The notes: a model not told the origin generated them from the letters alone. A stretch of 11,850 bases of DNA from Candidatus Microgenomates bacterium (GCA_016178125.1 JACOTV010000006.1:1-11850), one strand, 5' to 3'. Positions 1 through 7,745 are shown, numbered from the stretch's first letter. A program made the numbers and translations.

Positions 1-1
1 G

Positions 2-586
2 GTGAGCGAGGAAAATCAAAAACTCCTGACCTTTGTAAACCAAATGAATCTGCCGGCAGGCTACACCACCAAAACCGGCGGGGTGAACGAGGAAAACCAG
101 AAGTCGGTACAGTCGATTTTACAGGCGATGCTTTTATCGTCAATTCTTATTTTGATCACCATGGTAGTACAATTTCAGTCATTCCGTAAAGCAATTATCG
201 TTCTTATGGTTATCCCGCTTGCCGTGTCGAGCGTGTTCTTGGCATTTGCACTTTTGGGAATTCCGCTGTCGTTTCCCGCACTTATTGGCGTGCTTTCGCT
301 ATTCGGTATCGTAGTCACCAATTCGATGTTTATTGTTGACAAGATTAACCTAAATATGCGCGAAGGTATGCAATATACCGAAGCAATAGCCGACGCAGGA
401 GCGAGCCGTTTAGAACCCATTATTCTCACGAAGCTGACTGCGGTATTTGGACTCCTTCCGATTACGCTTGCTGACGCATTGTGGCAAGGCTTGGGAGGCG
501 CAATCATATCGGGTCTGTTGGTTGCCTCAAGCATTATGCTCTTTTTCATTCCCGTGGTCTACTATATCTGGATGAAGAAGGAGTAA
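2..586 (+). CDS. RND family efflux transporter, C-terminal fragment (gene starts before the window)
   Basis: This is the last 194 residues of an inner-membrane RND (AcrB/HAE1/MMPL-type) proton-driven exporter. The visible part begins in the periplasmic segment before the final membrane bundle (residues 1-35) and then has about five hydrophobic helices. The IPLAV stretch (75-79), GVLSLFGIVVTNSMFIVDKI (96-115, the usual GIVVNNAIVLID segment), the basic loop with SRLEPIILTKLT, and the FIPVVYY ending are all standard for the C-terminal half. Full-length members have about 1000 residues, so roughly 80% lies upstream. The GTG at position 2 is in frame but is probably an internal codon. It ends 15 nt from the convergent riboflavin synthase gene, with no evident terminator. 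The substrate cannot be inferred. Family assignment is firm. Confidence 0.9.
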   Translation: MSEENQKLLTFVNQMNLPAGYTTKTGGVNEENQKSVQSILQAMLLSSILILITMVVQFQSFRKAIIVLMVIPLAVSSVFLAFALLGIPLSFPALIGVLSLFGIVVTNSMFIVDKINLNMREGMQYTEAIADAGASRLEPIILTKLTAVFGLLPITLADALWQGLGGAIISGLLVASSIMLFFIPVVYYIWMKKE

Positions 587-601
587 TTGCAGCGCGCGTA
601 T

Positions 602-1210
602 TTACTTAGTCTGCGTGAGTTTTTCTACGTATTTTGCGATTATGTCGACTTCGATATTAACTTTGTCGCCTTTTCTTGTCTGGTGAAGCATCGTGTTATC
701 CCACGTATGAGGAATGATACCGACGGAGAACGTATCCCTTTCGGCGTGTATCACAGTCAGTGAAATGCCGTTCACGGTGATTGATCCTTTGTTGACCAGA
801 TACTTTGCGATAGCGCGATTTATTCGGAAGGTAAAAATGCGACTATTCCCTTCGTCCTCAATAGAGAGAATAGTGGCTACGTCGTCGACATGCCCTTGGA
901 CAATGTGACCGGCAAAGAGTGTTTCGGTAGTTACGGGAAGTTCCAGGTTTACTCGCTCACCGGTCTTAAGCGTGCCGATGGCCGTTTTCTTATCGGTCTC
1001 GGGCATATATTCGACCCTAAATAGATTGGGATTAGTTCGCCCGACTGCGGTCAGGCAGACGCCGTTTACCGCAATGCTCATACCATCGGTGAGCTTGGTG
1101 AACATGTCGTGAGGCGCGGCGAGCGTCAGCGAGCCGCTTGTGTACTGTACCACTTCTCCGAGATGGGTAAAGGGGCGCGGGCGCAAGCTCGGATACCCAA
1201 CAGCCAACAT
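602..1210 (-). CDS. ribE: Riboflavin synthase (alpha chain), N-terminus altered
   Basis: This enzyme dismutates two 6,7-dimethyl-8-ribityllumazines into riboflavin in the cytoplasm. From the ATG at 1210 it has 202 residues, near the family norm of about 200-215. It shows the two-fold lumazine-binding repeat: VNGVCLT (48-54) in the first half, and GHIVQGHVD (101-109) with VNGISLT (146-152) in the second. Family members begin MFTGI(I/V)E just before LGEV. Here the order is PFTHLGEV, so about four conserved residues are missing and a foreign-looking leader (MLAVGYPSLRPR) sits in front. That leader is antisense to the riboflavin kinase gene. An ATG at 1240 would add ten more residues; no start has a good ribosome site. 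Because the N-terminal Phe-Thr region contributes to the active site in studied enzymes, activity is uncertain. Domain identity is sure; the start is not. Confidence 0.85.
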   Translation of the reverse strand: MLAVGYPSLRPRPFTHLGEVVQYTSGSLTLAAPHDMFTKLTDGMSIAVNGVCLTAVGRTNPNLFRVEYMPETDKKTAIGTLKTGERVNLELPVTTETLFAGHIVQGHVDDVATILSIEDEGNSRIFTFRINRAIAKYLVNKGSITVNGISLTVIHAERDTFSVGIIPHTWDNTMLHQTRKGDKVNIEVDIIAKYVEKLTQTK

Positions 1211-1493
1211 ACCTGCGCCCGCGCCCCTTGAAGATGGCATATATGTAGGTTACACCTTCTCAGATGAGCATAAGCTGCCCTCTCTTGTATTTGTCGGTGC
1301 ATCAATCACGTTTGACGAAACTGACCGTAAGGCTGAAATCTATGCTCTTGATTTTGATGGCGACTTGTACGGAAAATCTATCTCGGTAGAACTGCAGAAA
1401 AAATTGCGCGGAAACAAACGATTTGAAAGCGAAGAAGCGCTCGTTGCGCAGATGAAACGAGATGAGCAAGAGGCACGTGCGTACTTTACCTAA
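1140..1493 (+). CDS. Riboflavin kinase domain protein (RibF C-terminal type), 5' end probably lost
   Basis: This matches the flavokinase domain that phosphorylates riboflavin to FMN with ATP. Seen in order: VKGRGRKLGYPTANI (10-24) with the PTAN nucleotide/Mg motif, GIYVGY (33-38), EIYALDFDGDLYG (66-78), where E66 is the expected catalytic glutamate position, and a closing helix with KKLR, KRFESEEAL and QMKRDEQEAR. There is no FAD-synthetase half, so it is either a stand-alone kinase or a remnant of bifunctional RibF. The usual VxGxxxGRxLG segment is about two residues short, and everything before it (YCTTSPRW) is antisense to riboflavin synthase. An in-frame stop at 1110-1112 means the GTG at 1140 is the only start, and it has no convincing ribosome site. 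It ends 11 nt from the convergent dockerin gene. The domain call is firm; whether the gene is intact and expressed is doubtful. Confidence 0.72.
   Translation: MYCTTSPRWVKGRGRKLGYPTANIPAPAPLEDGIYVGYTFSDEHKLPSLVFVGASITFDETDRKAEIYALDFDGDLYGKSISVELQKKLRGNKRFESEEALVAQMKRDEQEARAYFT
1170..1229. repeat. Perfect 16-bp inverted repeat with 28-nt spacer
   Basis: AAGGGGCGCGGGCGCA at 1170-1185 is exactly reverse-complementary to 1214-1229. Both arms lie inside the riboflavin kinase reading frame (encoding KGRGRK and APAPL) and immediately upstream of, or within, the doubtful leader of riboflavin synthase on the other strand. Transcripts of either gene would fold into a very GC-rich hairpin here. There is no T-tract, so it does not look like a terminator. 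Confidence 0.8.
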
Positions 1494-1504
1494 TCCTCAG
1501 CATG

Positions 1505-3433
1505 CTAGGGCGCAGCCTCAGGAACAAGGGTCCCTCTAATTTCCCCTCCGGTATAAGTGAACGTATGAATATTGAAGTACCATTTTCCTGTTTTGAGATC
1601 ATTCATTTGCCCAGCAGTCATTGTTGACAGGTTGATCGTCTGAGTTCCCGGAATTAGCGGAAACAACTGCACGTCAAATTGGTCAGGTAAGGCACCGGGG
1701 CCATGTATGTGTTCGGCCGTAATTTGCCCCCCTGCGTCAAGGGTTGAGGTGAGGGTTACCACGGCCGATTTTCCATCGGCAGAAATGCTCAGTGAACCAT
1801 TGCCCGATGCACTCGATGTGACTCCCTGTGGGGCAACGAGATGGGCGATATACAGTCGCCCGGCAGCGCTTGGCGTATTCGTCGGCTGAGGAATGGTTGG
1901 GCTTACCCCAGGACTTATCCCCGGATTTTTCACAAACGTACTTCTCCAGATTGAAAAATCCGCGAGCGATACTTTCCCGTCACCACTAAAATCTGATTTC
2001 TTGGTTGTTGCTCCCTGAAATTCTGAGCGCCATATAGAATAGTCAGCAAGCGATACTTTCCCATTACAGTCGGCGTCTCCCGTTGGTTTAAGATCACAAG
2101 AAGCATCAGGGGTTGGTGATGGACTTACCGATGGAGACGGTACCTGAGAAGGTGATACCGATAATGGCGGATCGGTTATTGGGGGTCCAACACCGAGCGT
2201 TTTATGAATGCTATATCTATACGAATCGACACATCCATCGCCATTTTCACCGCCTGGCTTACAGGCAAGATCGGTCGTTAAAAGCATATAGTCAAGCTTC
2301 ACACCAGGCTCTGATTCCTCGTATACAAAATATAAATCTGCGTTTGGCTGGAGATACACAGCAAAACCTCCTCCCGGAAGTCCGTTGGTGTGACTCACCC
2401 ACTGCCACTGACCGGTCGGGAACTTACCATTTCCCCATGCCTGATTACAGGTAGCTCTAAACTCACCGTTTTGGGTATACCCAAAAAATCTAAATGAATC
2501 AGCGGTCTCAGAAGGCGCATACATTCTAAACCATATATTGAAGACACCTTTTTTGGGTACTTTGAAATGGTGAGCATATTGGGCTTTTGTGGTAGTCAAG
2601 GTGACATTATCACACGTGTTAAAATACCCTCCAGCGTCGGTATCGTGATTGAACATCAGTTTATTTGGTGCATAGCCATCAAGCTTCTGAGCGGCAGGGT
2701 TTATGCTCAGTGTGCCGTCACTGGCAAGGGCAACCTGACCCGAAGCTCCCGCCGGAAGATTGGATGCTTTTATTCCCATCGGTTCATTGGTGCAAACCGA
2801 AGTCGGACAGTCTGCCCAGGTTGATGGCTTGACAAAAAGTGCGCCATCTTTCACTAGATACACTTCGGATTTGATAGAAAAGTTAAGATGAGCACGAATA
2901 TTGACCGACGGATCACCAAAGCATGCATCACCGCAGCCATAATATGCCAGCTTATCAGTCAATGTGTCGGTGACCACCAAACCCATATCATTAGGTGTCT
3001 GATTTGGTTGCCACGTATCGGGACTTTTGGTCCACCATAGCGCCGATGGGTTCAATTTTATGTAGTAGGTGCCGTCGCTAACTAAGTTCCAGGTATTGCT
3101 GCAATGCTCTTGTGTGAACGACGAAAACCACATGCAAATATTTATCGTGAACTCGCGCGCCGTGGGCTTGCCTGTTACTACAAATTTTGCAATCGTGTCT
3201 CCCGTGTAATAGTTTGGCGCGTTCCAATTCGACGGAAGATTCCCTATTTGATCAGCCAGTGAAGGCATGGCATTACCATCAGGGATGATGGTTTTACTGA
3301 TAATTAATTTCTGATCGTCGACTGCGGCTTGAGTGCCCACCTTAGGAAGCGTGTTGAAAAAAAACACCGACGACGCAAGAATAAGAAAGAACAAAAAAAA
3401 CACGCCAATTATATTCGCCGCTTTAACGCGCAT
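1505..3433 (-). CDS. Secreted or membrane-anchored multidomain protein with dockerin-like repeats and CHRD domain
   Basis: This 642-residue protein starts with a short basic segment and one hydrophobic helix (9-27) that fits a signal anchor or uncleaved signal peptide, so it should face outward. Residues 30-245 are unrecognised, rich in Trp, Tyr and Cys pairs. Residues 250-390 look like a beta-sandwich of carbohydrate-binding type, ending in the familiar EPGVKLDYMLLTTD pattern. A Ser/Pro linker (416-444) leads to two EF-hand-like dockerin repeats, GDADCNGKVSLADY (452-465) and SGDGKVSLADF (483-493), each followed by SIWRS. After a second Pro/Thr linker comes a CHRD domain (525-636) with AEHIHGPG and GGEIRGTL. 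Its likely role is cell-surface or extracellular attachment with calcium binding. No cohesin partner is visible. A -10-like box sits 7 nt before the ATG. Confidence 0.85.
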   Translation of the reverse strand: MRVKAANIIGVFFLFFLILASSVFFFNTLPKVGTQAAVDDQKLIISKTIIPDGNAMPSLADQIGNLPSNWNAPNYYTGDTIAKFVVTGKPTAREFTINICMWFSSFTQEHCSNTWNLVSDGTYYIKLNPSALWWTKSPDTWQPNQTPNDMGLVVTDTLTDKLAYYGCGDACFGDPSVNIRAHLNFSIKSEVYLVKDGALFVKPSTWADCPTSVCTNEPMGIKASNLPAGASGQVALASDGTLSINPAAQKLDGYAPNKLMFNHDTDAGGYFNTCDNVTLTTTKAQYAHHFKVPKKGVFNIWFRMYAPSETADSFRFFGYTQNGEFRATCNQAWGNGKFPTGQWQWVSHTNGLPGGGFAVYLQPNADLYFVYEESEPGVKLDYMLLTTDLACKPGGENGDGCVDSYRYSIHKTLGVGPPITDPPLSVSPSQVPSPSVSPSPTPDASCDLKPTGDADCNGKVSLADYSIWRSEFQGATTKKSDFSGDGKVSLADFSIWRSTFVKNPGISPGVSPTIPQPTNTPSAAGRLYIAHLVAPQGVTSSASGNGSLSISADGKSAVVTLTSTLDAGGQITAEHIHGPGALPDQFDVQLFPLIPGTQTINLSTMTAGQMNDLKTGKWYFNIHTFTYTGGEIRGTLVPEAAP

Positions 3434-3440
3434 TACGAAT

Positions 3441-3446
3441 AGTATA
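3441..3446 (-). promoter_or_regulatory. -10 box (TATACT) just upstream of the dockerin gene start
   Basis: On the minus strand TATACT (5 of 6 to consensus) is followed by 7 nt and then the ATG, which would place the transcription start at or next to the start codon. No ribosome-binding site fits in the space. The -35 region, near 3464-3469, is weak (TGCGCA), so the call rests on the -10 and its spacing, which two other genes in the window also show. Confidence 0.4.
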
Positions 3447-3452
3447 TATGAA

Positions 3453-5093
3453 TTAGAAGATTATGCGCACACCACCGAGTGCTGAATAATCGTACGGATG
3501 GAAGTGATGAATCGATCCAATCATCACGCGATTTTTACGAATGCGATAATCTTTTACGACTTCATCGATGACTTCGGGACCAAACTCGACATCAAGATAC
3601 TTAAGAGTCACGTTAAGATGCGGAAATAGACCGATTTTTTTAAGCGCCGGCATGACGTCTTTTACTTCGTTGTAGTTTCGCTTTAAGTCACGCGTGTCGT
3701 GACTGCGGCAAACAATCATCGTAATGTTGCGTCCGATTTCGTTTCGGTCAATGTAATTAAGCAAAGAATACAATCGGTCTGAGTGATGAATGAAGGCGAT
3801 AAATCGGCCATCAGATATATCTTCAAACTTATTGAAAATATAGTCGTGAATTTTGGGGAATCGACGCGTTACCCGAAGTGCAAACTTGAGAATATAATCC
3901 ATGTAAATAATCGCCATTATAATGACGAGGGATGGAATGAAATAGAGTTCGAAAAATACTAGGTTCTGGCTGTCGATGCGAATATTACCGAATATGCCGA
4001 ACATGGTCAGTAAGAAGGCCGCAATAACCGCCAAGACCGGTGCTCGGTACGTGCGCTTTAGCTCGCTGCGGGTTTCCTTCAATATAAGATTTCCAAATGC
4101 GAAGAGACTCATGACTCCCAAAAACGCGATCGTATAAACCCCTGCTAAGGACAAAAGATCACCTTTGGTCATTATCAAAATAGAACTACACAGCCCAAAG
4201 AACAAAAGCACGATTCGAGGAAATGAGCCCTTACCGTTCATTTTCCCCATAAAATTAGGCAGACAGTTGTTTACCGCCGCGGCCTCAGACAGCAGAAAGT
4301 CTTTTGATGCACCAATTGCCGCAATCGGCATACTGTTGACTACCGCAAGCGCGATGAGTGGATTAAAGACTACGACACCAATAAGCATGTTCCGAAGCGT
4401 TTTACGAAATACTCCTGGCGCCTGCTCCTCGACAAAGTTCGCAGAGCTTTCAAATCCCGAAACTCCCAACAGTGACGCCGAAAAACCTAAGTAAAGCGCG
4501 GGAAGGAGTCCCCCGCGCGCACCCACGATTCCCCAGGTGGTCATAAGGTTATGCGAAAAAATAGCGCTTCCGTGATTCATGAAATACACGAGTCCCAGGC
4601 CAACAAATATCGTTAATGCTACGATATGCAGGATAAAAAAGCCGAGCGCAACTTTTGCAGAATCTTTGATTCCCGCAATGACTAATATTGCAAACGCCAA
4701 CAAGAGTGCGATAGTAAGTGGAATGACCGGCACCGGAAATACCGTATTTAAATACTCGACCCCCGTTTTTGCCGATATAACCGCCGTAGCTACATACGAA
4801 AGAAACGTCATGACTCCGGCGATTGCTGCAACGATTTTAGATGTCCCGTTAAGAAGACAATTATAAGCGCCTCCGTTAATAGGGAGTGCTTCAACGACCT
4901 CTGTGTATACTTTTTTATACAAAAAAAGTACGCCGCCAATAAGAAGAAGCACTATCGGTGCAAAGACCCCGGTGTAAAGCACAGCAATACCAGACACATA
5001 CAGTGCTGAGCTTAAAATGTCGTTCCCGCAGATGGCGGTTGCGGACCATTGGCCGAGTTTTACGTGTTGAGCGGGTGATTTTTTCGATGACAT
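3453..5093 (-). CDS. APC superfamily permease with C-terminal cytoplasmic domain (possible KimA-like cation or amino-acid transporter)
   Basis: This 546-residue polytopic membrane protein has about 12 hydrophobic segments in residues 15-405. It opens with the APC-type helix-1 motif GNDILSSALYVSG (23-35), followed by a loop with EALPINGGAYN. SGFESSANFVEEQAPG and a basic loop KETRSELKRTYRAP are typical of this superfamily. Residues 405-546 form a soluble tail (IHHSDRLYSLLNYIDRNEIG onward, ending ALGGVRIIF), reminiscent of the cytoplasmic regulatory domain of KimA/YdaO-type K+ importers, though shorter. Location next to Kup supports ion uptake; amino-acid transport remains possible. A terminator after kup separates the two, so it probably has its own weak promoter in 5107-5135 (TTGATG, 17 nt, TACACT on the minus strand). 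No Shine-Dalgarno sequence precedes the ATG, and no c-di-AMP riboswitch fits in the 73-nt gap. Confidence 0.8.
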   Translation of the reverse strand: MSSKKSPAQHVKLGQWSATAICGNDILSSALYVSGIAVLYTGVFAPIVLLLIGGVLFLYKKVYTEVVEALPINGGAYNCLLNGTSKIVAAIAGVMTFLSYVATAVISAKTGVEYLNTVFPVPVIPLTIALLLAFAILVIAGIKDSAKVALGFFILHIVALTIFVGLGLVYFMNHGSAIFSHNLMTTWGIVGARGGLLPALYLGFSASLLGVSGFESSANFVEEQAPGVFRKTLRNMLIGVVVFNPLIALAVVNSMPIAAIGASKDFLLSEAAAVNNCLPNFMGKMNGKGSFPRIVLLFFGLCSSILIMTKGDLLSLAGVYTIAFLGVMSLFAFGNLILKETRSELKRTYRAPVLAVIAAFLLTMFGIFGNIRIDSQNLVFFELYFIPSLVIIMAIIYMDYILKFALRVTRRFPKIHDYIFNKFEDISDGRFIAFIHHSDRLYSLLNYIDRNEIGRNITMIVCRSHDTRDLKRNYNEVKDVMPALKKIGLFPHLNVTLKYLDVEFGPEVIDEVVKDYRIRKNRVMIGSIHHFHPYDYSALGGVRIIF

Positions 5094-5133
5094 AGGAGTT
5101 ACAAACAGTGTAGTTTATTGTAGACGATACATC

Positions 5134-5166
5134 AAAAAAGTATATACGGCACGGTTCCGTACATAC
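5134..5166 (-). terminator. Rho-independent terminator after kup
   Basis: Read on the minus strand, GTATGTACGG (5166-5157), a 7-nt loop and CCGTATATAC (5149-5140) form a 10-bp stem with one G-T wobble, followed directly by six T (5139-5134). The stem begins at the base after the kup stop codon. This is the clearest intrinsic terminator in the window. Confidence 0.85.
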
Positions 5167-7095
5167 TTACCGGAGATGGACAGGGAGCACTTCGATCGTG
5201 AGCGGTTGTTTATAGCCTAGGCCAAAGTAGAAGTCTGCAGTGACTGAGTTGTTAAACATGAGTTTATATATTTCAAACTGGACGCGACGAATCATTTTTA
5301 CTTTCGACGAAATGTGGATACGTTCATGAACAACCATGATCAGCCACTTACTATAATCATCGTTTACTGAGATATCTCTGTGTCGGGCCAAGTCGTCGAG
5401 AACTTTTTCAACATAGGGATCCTCCATGTATCCAAAATATATGGTTACTGAAGCAATGGATCCATCGGCCTTGTCAGAGTACAAATTCTTGACCGTGAAG
5501 CGTTCCTTAACTGTAGGAAAGTCGACGATTTTTACGGTCACAAATAATAAATGCTTTGGCAGGCCACCATACCGGTCCAGATAGACTTGCATGAGTGCTG
5601 GGATAGTATCGTCAAGCGAATTAATGGTTGTTGGGGTCATAACTATGCGTGTCAAATCATGCAGGTTATCTTCTTGTCGCTTCTTCTTAACAAGTTCTCG
5701 AATAGTCATGTGTGGATATTGCTCATACGCACGCCGCACAATAGCACGTCCCCACTGCCAAACCATGGAAATATATAAAAAGAGGATGCCGATAATAAGC
5801 GGGATATACCCACCCTGTGTGAATTTAAGCGAGTTGGCGACAACAAAAAAGATATCAACAACAGCCAGTGGCACAAACAGACCGTACGCAGCCCATGCAG
5901 ACCATTTCCAAATATAGCGTGAAACGATAATCATGCCAAGAGTAGTCACGAGCATTACACCAGAAACGGCCATACCATACATGGCTGCCAAGTTGATACT
6001 CGACTTAAAGACGAGAACCAAGATCACGGCACCTGCAAAAAGCGTCCAGTTGATAAACGAAATATAGATCTGCCCTTCATGTTCTGAGCTCGTATGATCT
6101 TCATCAAGAAAGGGCACCAGGCCCAAAGATACTGCCTGAGAGGCCAACGAGAATGCCCCCGAGATAAGAGCCTGAGAAGCAATAACGGTCGCCAAAGTAG
6201 CCAGAATAACTAATGGATATAATCCCCACGAAGGAGCCATGCTAAAGAAAATATTCCCCTCGAGAACATGCTTACCGCTTAATAAGTAAGCCCCTTGTCC
6301 AAGATAATTAAGTAGAAGCGCGGGATAGGAAATAAAATACCAGCTCAGTCGTATAGGCGACTTTCCAAAGTGACCCATGTCGGCGTACAATGCCTCTCCA
6401 CCCGTGACAACGAGCATAACAGAACCCATTACGAGAAGCGTTGTGTGTATGCTATGCGTCATGAAAAACTGGATTGCATGCAAGGGATTAAAGGCACTCA
6501 ATATAACCGGTTGCTCAGCAATGTGTGTGATTCCCAGAACCGCAAGAACGCTAAACCACACAACCATGACAGGCCCAAATATAGTTCCCACCTTAGACGT
6601 GCCTTTGCTTTGAATTGCAAAAAGACCGGCGAGAATCGCAATCGTGATAGGTATGATATACGGCTCAAGCGTATGCGTTGCGACACCAAGCCCTTCGACG
6701 GCAGATATGACGCTGATTGCGGGAGTTATAATGCCATCTCCAAACAAAAGCCCGGCAGCAAATATAAGAAGAAGGGTGATCCACGCATTTGATTTCTTTT
6801 TCAGTTTATCGATAAGTCCGTAAAGCGCAAAGACGCCGCCTTCTCCCTCGTTGTCTGCACGGAGCACAAAAAACACATACTTAAACGAGACGATGAGCGT
6901 AAGAGACCACAAAACGATGCTGATTGCTCCGATTACGTCCAATTGTGTGAACGTATGGAGTGCATGGCCAAAAAATATTTCTTTAATGGCGTAAAGTGGT
7001 GAGGTACCGATGTCGCCGTAAACGACGCCAAGTGCACCGAGTGCAAGGAGGGCTAGTTTTGATTTGGATTTGTCGGGTTTTGATGTGTGGCTCAT
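5167..7095 (-). CDS. kup: Kup-type low-affinity potassium uptake protein (KUP/HAK/KT family)
   Basis: This 642-residue H+/K+ symporter of the cytoplasmic membrane is full length for the family. The N-terminus carries the family signature GVVYGDIGTSPLYAIKEIF (23-41), followed by ADNEGEGGVFALYGLI. GGEALYADMGHFGKSPIRLSW in the middle is also diagnostic. About 12 hydrophobic helices span residues 14-460, and a soluble C-terminal domain of some 170 residues ends GYKQPLTIEVLPVHLR. The ATG at 7095 is supported by AGGAAG a few bases upstream on the minus strand. A perfect TATAAT (7132-7127) gives a leader of about 25 nt. It is followed at once by an intrinsic terminator, so it appears monocistronic, with a permease gene behind it on the same strand. 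The identification is very secure. Confidence 0.97.
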   Translation of the reverse strand: MSHTSKPDKSKSKLALLALGALGVVYGDIGTSPLYAIKEIFFGHALHTFTQLDVIGAISIVLWSLTLIVSFKYVFFVLRADNEGEGGVFALYGLIDKLKKKSNAWITLLLIFAAGLLFGDGIITPAISVISAVEGLGVATHTLEPYIIPITIAILAGLFAIQSKGTSKVGTIFGPVMVVWFSVLAVLGITHIAEQPVILSAFNPLHAIQFFMTHSIHTTLLVMGSVMLVVTGGEALYADMGHFGKSPIRLSWYFISYPALLLNYLGQGAYLLSGKHVLEGNIFFSMAPSWGLYPLVILATLATVIASQALISGAFSLASQAVSLGLVPFLDEDHTSSEHEGQIYISFINWTLFAGAVILVLVFKSSINLAAMYGMAVSGVMLVTTLGMIIVSRYIWKWSAWAAYGLFVPLAVVDIFFVVANSLKFTQGGYIPLIIGILFLYISMVWQWGRAIVRRAYEQYPHMTIRELVKKKRQEDNLHDLTRIVMTPTTINSLDDTIPALMQVYLDRYGGLPKHLLFVTVKIVDFPTVKERFTVKNLYSDKADGSIASVTIYFGYMEDPYVEKVLDDLARHRDISVNDDYSKWLIMVVHERIHISSKVKMIRRVQFEIYKLMFNNSVTADFYFGLGYKQPLTIEVLPVHLR

Positions 7096-7126
7096 GTTCT
7101 TCCTATCTGCTTTAGGTCAAAGAGAC

Positions 7127-7155
7127 ATTATACCCACAACAATATATTCCTGCAA
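7127..7155 (-). promoter_or_regulatory. Promoter of kup
   Basis: A perfect -10 hexamer TATAAT lies at 7132-7127 on the minus strand. TTGCAG (7155-7150, 3 of 6 to the -35 consensus) sits 17 nt before it. The predicted start is near 7120, leaving a short leader that contains the AGGAAG ribosome site (7104-7099). It lies in the 90-nt gap after the deoxyribosyltransferase-like gene. Confidence 0.6.
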
Positions 7156-7185
7156 GAGGATCTAAAACGAGGCTGATGGTAGTAG

Positions 7186-7743
7186 TTATGGTTTTTTCTT
7201 TATATCTGCATCGATAAGCCGTCTTAGATAGACTGACTTAGGAATTTGTTCAATCTGCGCTTTTTCGTCGAGATGTTTGAAATGTTTGGGTGAAAGATAT
7301 AGTGTAAATTTCACATCACGGTTCCCCTTAACATATGATAGGAAGTCTTCCAATATGGGGCCTACTGTCTCTTTACTATAGTGTTGTGAAACCACCAATT
7401 CGTTTTTATGCTCCCCTAACAAAGACGGCGCATGACCTGAATTATGAAGAACCAAGACCGGGATCCCAATCCTTGTCGCAAGCGCGATTTCATACCCCAC
7501 ACTCACGCTTGGATACGACGTTTCGGCGATCATACAGTTACAGCCCTGGATCCACTCCTCGACCTTCTTATGAAAATCGAGTCGTTCACTCCGTGGTTTG
7601 CGTACTACGTCTTCTTCGTTTGCCTTCAGTATGTGATCTGCAATTACGGTGTGTCCGTACGAAAGTAATTTATTGACAATCGTTAAGTATTTATCACGAT
7701 TCGTGTTATTTGCCGAGATCGACCCTGTGAAGTAAATAACCAT
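7186..7743 (-). CDS. Nucleoside 2-deoxyribosyltransferase/DNPH1-like domain fused to a ribbon-helix-helix-like tail
   Basis: The 185-residue protein has two parts. Residues 1-135 resemble the nucleoside 2-deoxyribosyltransferase superfamily (Rcl/DNPH1 branch): a beta strand ending YFTGSIS (4-10), NRDKY (15-19), a YGHTV turn (29-33), and the core IAETSYPSVSVGYEIALA (72-89), in which E85 of VGYE is at the catalytic glutamate position. The usual Asp in D-x-x-x-h-x-x-x-D before this core is replaced by KVEEW...CNC, so chemistry may differ. Residues 143-183 (VKFTLYLSPKHFKHLDEKA, then SVYLRRLIDADI) match a CopG/Arc ribbon-helix-helix pattern: one strand and two helices. Such enzymes cleave or exchange the N-glycosidic bond of deoxynucleosides or deoxynucleotides. 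The ATG follows the stop of the upstream membrane protein after 2 nt, indicating translational coupling. The enzyme fold is fairly sure; the tail is an inference from pattern. Confidence 0.75.
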   Translation of the reverse strand: MVIYFTGSISANNTNRDKYLTIVNKLLSYGHTVIADHILKANEEDVVRKPRSERLDFHKKVEEWIQGCNCMIAETSYPSVSVGYEIALATRIGIPVLVLHNSGHAPSLLGEHKNELVVSQHYSKETVGPILEDFLSYVKGNRDVKFTLYLSPKHFKHLDEKAQIEQIPKSVYLRRLIDADIKKKP

Positions 7744-7745
7744 TG

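Noticed and set aside
1113..1260. FMN riboswitch controlling the flavin genes
   Set aside because: None of the conserved RFN element blocks is present, and the upstream sequence of each gene is coding sequence of the other.
5094..5166. c-di-AMP (ydaO) riboswitch before the APC permease, expected for KimA-type genes
   Set aside because: The gap is only 73 nt and is mostly the kup terminator; no riboswitch-sized structure fits.
6370..6792. 140-codon open frame antisense to kup
   Set aside because: It is fully inside the unmistakable kup gene, is rich in Arg, Asn, Cys and Lys as expected for a shadow frame, and has no motif.
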